Below, one piece after another: positions 6,224 to 7,471 of a DNA stretch of 7,471 nucleotides (position 1 is its first letter; each line of letters starts with the position of its first letter). The notes below the pieces were generated by a model, which was not told the DNA's origin, made no database searches, and was given only the letters and a program-made list of their open reading frames with translations. The translations under genes were made by a program, and so were the position numbers. The DNA comes from Thermoplasmata archaeon (GTDB taxonomy: Archaea > Thermoplasmatota > Thermoplasmata > Thermoplasmatales > Thermoplasmataceae): positions 1 to 7,471 of the forward strand of contig JAKAYM010000092.1 of the NCBI GenBank assembly GCA_021826795.1, read 5' to 3'.

Positions 6224-6586
6224 ATGATTTACAGCACAGTAAAATTTTTTCCAGTTGATTACGCAGGCGCAATACCAGGGAGCCTTATATTTGCTGTAGT
6301 CCTCGCTATTGTAGCTTTTATAGTAATAATAACATTTACAGTCTATTATCTTTATAAAATCATTTCTTCACAACGTGGGAGGCACTATACAGGTTCAGAA
6401 TCAATGATAAATCTAATAGGTATTGCAAGTGATAGAATAGAAAAGAACGGTAATGGATTTATAACTGTTGACGGTGTTTCATGGGAGGTCACAAACATAG
6501 GCAATGACGTAATTGAGAAATATGACAAAGTTGTGGTAACCGGGCGAACAGGCCTGAAGTTATTGGTTAAAAGGATCAATAAATAA
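6224..6586 (+). CDS. Short NfeD-type membrane protein
   Basis: This 120-aa protein has a short N-terminal part, one strong transmembrane segment (about 19-46, LIFAVVLAIVAFIVIITFTV and following), a basic stop-transfer stretch (SQRGRH, 49-54), then a small soluble domain of about 60-118. That domain reads as the NfeD C-terminal OB fold: a glycine-led strand LIGIASDRI (64-72), the hallmark NGFITVDGVSWEV (77-89), a turn, and VVVTGRTGLKLLVKR (103-117). This is the short, protease-less form of NfeD. Such proteins usually work with a stomatin/SPFH protein in membrane microdomains, but no SPFH gene is in the window. The predicted topology places the OB fold in the cytoplasm by the positive-inside rule. 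The family call is good; the cellular role is inferred. Confidence 0.8.
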   Translation: MIYSTVKFFPVDYAGAIPGSLIFAVVLAIVAFIVIITFTVYYLYKIISSQRGRHYTGSESMINLIGIASDRIEKNGNGFITVDGVSWEVTNIGNDVIEKYDKVVVTGRTGLKLLVKRINK

Positions 6587-6611
6587 AATATATGTAAGCG
6601 CAAAAGCATCG

Positions 6612-6621
6612 ATAAATTTAA
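6612..6621 (+). promoter_or_regulatory. Candidate TATA box for the DUF2175 gene
   Basis: ATAAATTTAA is centred about 28 nt upstream of the ATG at 6645 but only about 19 nt from the in-frame TTG at 6636. No SD site is seen. It therefore supports a leaderless start at 6645. Confidence 0.45.
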
Positions 6622-6644
6622 CATCTGCAAGTTCATTGGGTATT

Positions 6645-6944
6645 ATGGAATATGGATGTTATATTTGTAACAAAATAATAAAAACCGGTGAAAAATTTAC
6701 CTTCACCAAGGAGGGCCCAGTACACATGGACTGTTTTGTGGCAGCCGCTAGAAAGACGGTACCTGAAAATAAAGCCGAATATTTGAGAAATCTGAGTATG
6801 GTACTTGATTATGAATTAACTATGCTGGTTAGCCTTCTGGGTTTAAAATCTGACAATAAAGAAGCGTCTGAAATGATAAGGCGTAGAATAAACTCAATAG
6901 AAAAGCAGGCCGGCGAAACAACAGGACTTATATATAATTTATAA
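6645..6944 (+). CDS. Small archaeal zinc-binding protein, DUF2175 type
   Basis: This 99-aa protein begins with a compact zinc ribbon/treble-clef-like motif. Cys5 and Cys8 (GCYICNK) pair with His27 and Cys30 (GPVHMDC), separated by the conserved GEKFTFTKEG stretch. This resembles the archaea-specific DUF2175 family. The remainder (about 31-95) is predicted helical and charged (EYLRNLSMVLDYELTMLVSLLG, then EMIRRRINSIEKQAGE), suiting a protein-protein contact region. ATG 6645 is preferred over TTG 6636, which would add MGI, because of promoter spacing and codon preference. The gene converges on rps27ae with only 5 bp between the stop codons. The function is not known for the family; structural zinc with protein or nucleic-acid binding is a guess. 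Confidence 0.75.
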   Translation: MEYGCYICNKIIKTGEKFTFTKEGPVHMDCFVAAARKTVPENKAEYLRNLSMVLDYELTMLVSLLGLKSDNKEASEMIRRRINSIEKQAGETTGLIYNL

Positions 6945-6964
6945 AAAATTTATTTTTTCTTTTT
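6943..6964. terminator. Bidirectional T-rich terminators at the convergent gene junction
   Basis: On the plus strand, the T-rich stretch TTTATTTTTTCTTTTT (6949-6964) follows the DUF2175 stop (6942-6944) and is at the same time the antisense of the poly-lysine tail and stop of S27ae. On the minus strand, six T residues (complement of 6943-6948) come directly after the S27ae stop (6950-6952) and overlap the other gene's stop codon. Each transcript appears to use a T-run that overlaps the neighbouring gene. Confidence 0.5.
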
Positions 6965-7105
6965 AAATTCAGTATAACCGCATTTACCACAGGAATAACG
7001 GTCTGAATGTTCCGCGAGGTAAACACCTGGACCACATCTTGGGCACGTTCTCCTCTTTCTCACGATCTTTCCCTCTTCAACAGCATATAATTCTCTCTTT
7101 TCCAT
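6950..7105 (-). CDS. rps27ae: Small ribosomal subunit protein S27ae (eS31)
   Basis: This 51-aa protein lacks the ubiquitin part of eukaryotic S27a, as is normal in archaea. It starts [19 protein letters not shown] and carries a four-cysteine zinc ribbon: Cys21 and Cys24 ([16 protein letters not shown]), Cys39 and Cys42 ([11 protein letters not shown]), ending in KKKK. The spacing and the GPGVYLAEH signature identify the family. It is a component of the 30S subunit head. Its ATG overlaps the TAA stop of rps24e by one base (7105), and GGAG (7114-7117) lies 8 nt upstream, so the two ribosomal genes are coupled. At this length it is easily missed by gene callers. It is the last gene of its operon here, facing the DUF2175 gene. 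Confidence 0.95.
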   Translation of the reverse strand: MEKRELYAVEEGKIVRKRRTCPRCGPGVYLAEHSDRYSCGKCGYTEFKKKK

Positions 7106-7422
7106 TATTTACTCTCCTTTTCCTTTAATCCGTTTCTGATTAGCTCATAGTCCGGTTCATATAACATCGCATGCTCCTTTGTATCATATATTTTAACATA
7201 ACCTTTCAAGGAATCTTTTCCGGTTTCCTGTACATTTCTATCCACTATTATTACATCCTCCTTGGCTTTATAATAATCGCTGAAAAGATCTTTAATCTCC
7301 TTTCTGCTAACTGTCTTCCCGGATTTGAAGTCAAGAGTATATTTTATTTCCTTCCTGAACAGCAGTTTATTATCCCTCTCGGAATCAACGCTGAATTTTT
7401 TTATCATTTTTTCATTGCTCAT
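7105..7422 (-). CDS. rps24e: Small ribosomal subunit protein S24e (eS24)
   Basis: This 105-aa protein matches the archaeal/eukaryotic S24e family: [18 protein letters not shown] (15-32), [10 protein letters not shown] (37-46), [13 protein letters not shown] (56-68), [21 protein letters not shown] (72-92) and the terminal [10 protein letters not shown]. It binds the 30S subunit. The start at 7422 is supported by GGAGATG (7430-7436) 7 nt upstream and overlaps the preceding gene by 11 bp. A second in-frame ATG at 7407 (giving [11 protein letters not shown]) would align better with the shorter N termini of some homologues and cannot be excluded. In many euryarchaea S24e and S27ae are encoded together near the RNA polymerase/Spt4 region, which agrees with a translation-related operon running in from the right edge. 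Confidence 0.94.
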   Translation of the reverse strand: MSNEKMIKKFSVDSERDNKLLFRKEIKYTLDFKSGKTVSRKEIKDLFSDYYKAKEDVIIVDRNVQETGKDSLKGYVKIYDTKEHAMLYEPDYELIRNGLKEKESK

Positions 7423-7471
7423 CCTTATACATCTCCATTATCATATTTTCAATTTCCTTTTTTATTTCCTC
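7412..7471 (-). CDS. C-terminal end of an unidentified gene upstream of rps24e (partial)
   Basis: Reading in from the window edge, this is the only open minus-strand frame: 19 codons ([19 protein letters not shown]) and a TGA at 7414-7412, overlapping the rps24e start by 11 bp. The other two frames stop within 21 bases. The tail is acidic, amphipathic and probably helical. In several euryarchaea the gene before rps24e is a DUF359 protein (GTP-dependent dephospho-CoA kinase) or Spt4; DUF359 would suit a helical C terminus better, but that is a guess from gene order, not from recognised residues. Confidence 0.6.
   Translation of the reverse strand, partial: EEIKKEIENMIMEMYKDEQ

Noticed and set aside
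6636..6644. TTG start adding three residues (MGI) to the DUF2175 protein
   Set aside because: An ATG three codons later fits the spacing to the candidate TATA box better, and the zinc motif starts right after it.
1..7471. tRNA genes, CRISPR array, insertion sequence or attachment site
   Set aside because: Reading by eye, I found no cloverleaf with a GTTC-type T arm, no regularly spaced repeats, no transposase motif and no flanking terminal inverted repeats.

Overview
The window looks like chromosomal DNA from an acidophilic archaeon of the Thermoplasmatales (Ferroplasma/Thermoplasma/Cuniculiplasma type). The grounds are archaeal-type ribosomal proteins S24e and S27ae, an archaeal zinc-finger RPA followed by its RPA-associated partner, an archaeal DUF2175 zinc-finger protein, a low G+C composition rich in ATA, AGA and AGG codons, and first genes of transcripts that lack Shine-Dalgarno sites but have A-box-like TATA elements about 24-28 nt upstream of the ATG (leaderless style). 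Genus-level placement is inference.

Layout. Bases 1-96 hold a possible unidentified 3' gene end, followed by hairpins and a T-run. Bases 235-2971 are gcvPA-gcvPB, the two halves of the glycine decarboxylase P-protein, separated by one base. Bases 2995-4932 are a single-stranded-DNA-binding pair: RPA (two OB folds plus a zinc-finger OB fold), and a COG3390/RPA32-like partner whose ribosome binding site overlaps the RPA stop codon. Bases 4933-5513 are an AT-rich stretch of about 580 bp with no convincing gene, only a perfect AT palindrome and a 31-codon ORF. Three apparently monocistronic plus-strand genes follow: a YbjN/type-III-chaperone-like protein (5514-6122), a short membrane-anchored NfeD-type protein (6224-6586), and a DUF2175 zinc-binding protein (6645-6944). 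On the minus strand, entering from the right edge, is a translation operon: the end of an unidentified gene, rps24e and rps27ae, each joined to the previous gene by overlap.

Functional logic. The Gcv pair serves one-carbon and glycine metabolism, the RPA pair serves DNA replication and repair, and the right edge is ribosomal. I see no strong evidence for a new multi-gene system. The most worthwhile leads are the uncharacterised YbjN-like protein, the gene-poor spacer, the NfeD protein without a stomatin partner, and the very tight convergent junction at 6944/6950, where the terminators appear to be shared with coding sequence.
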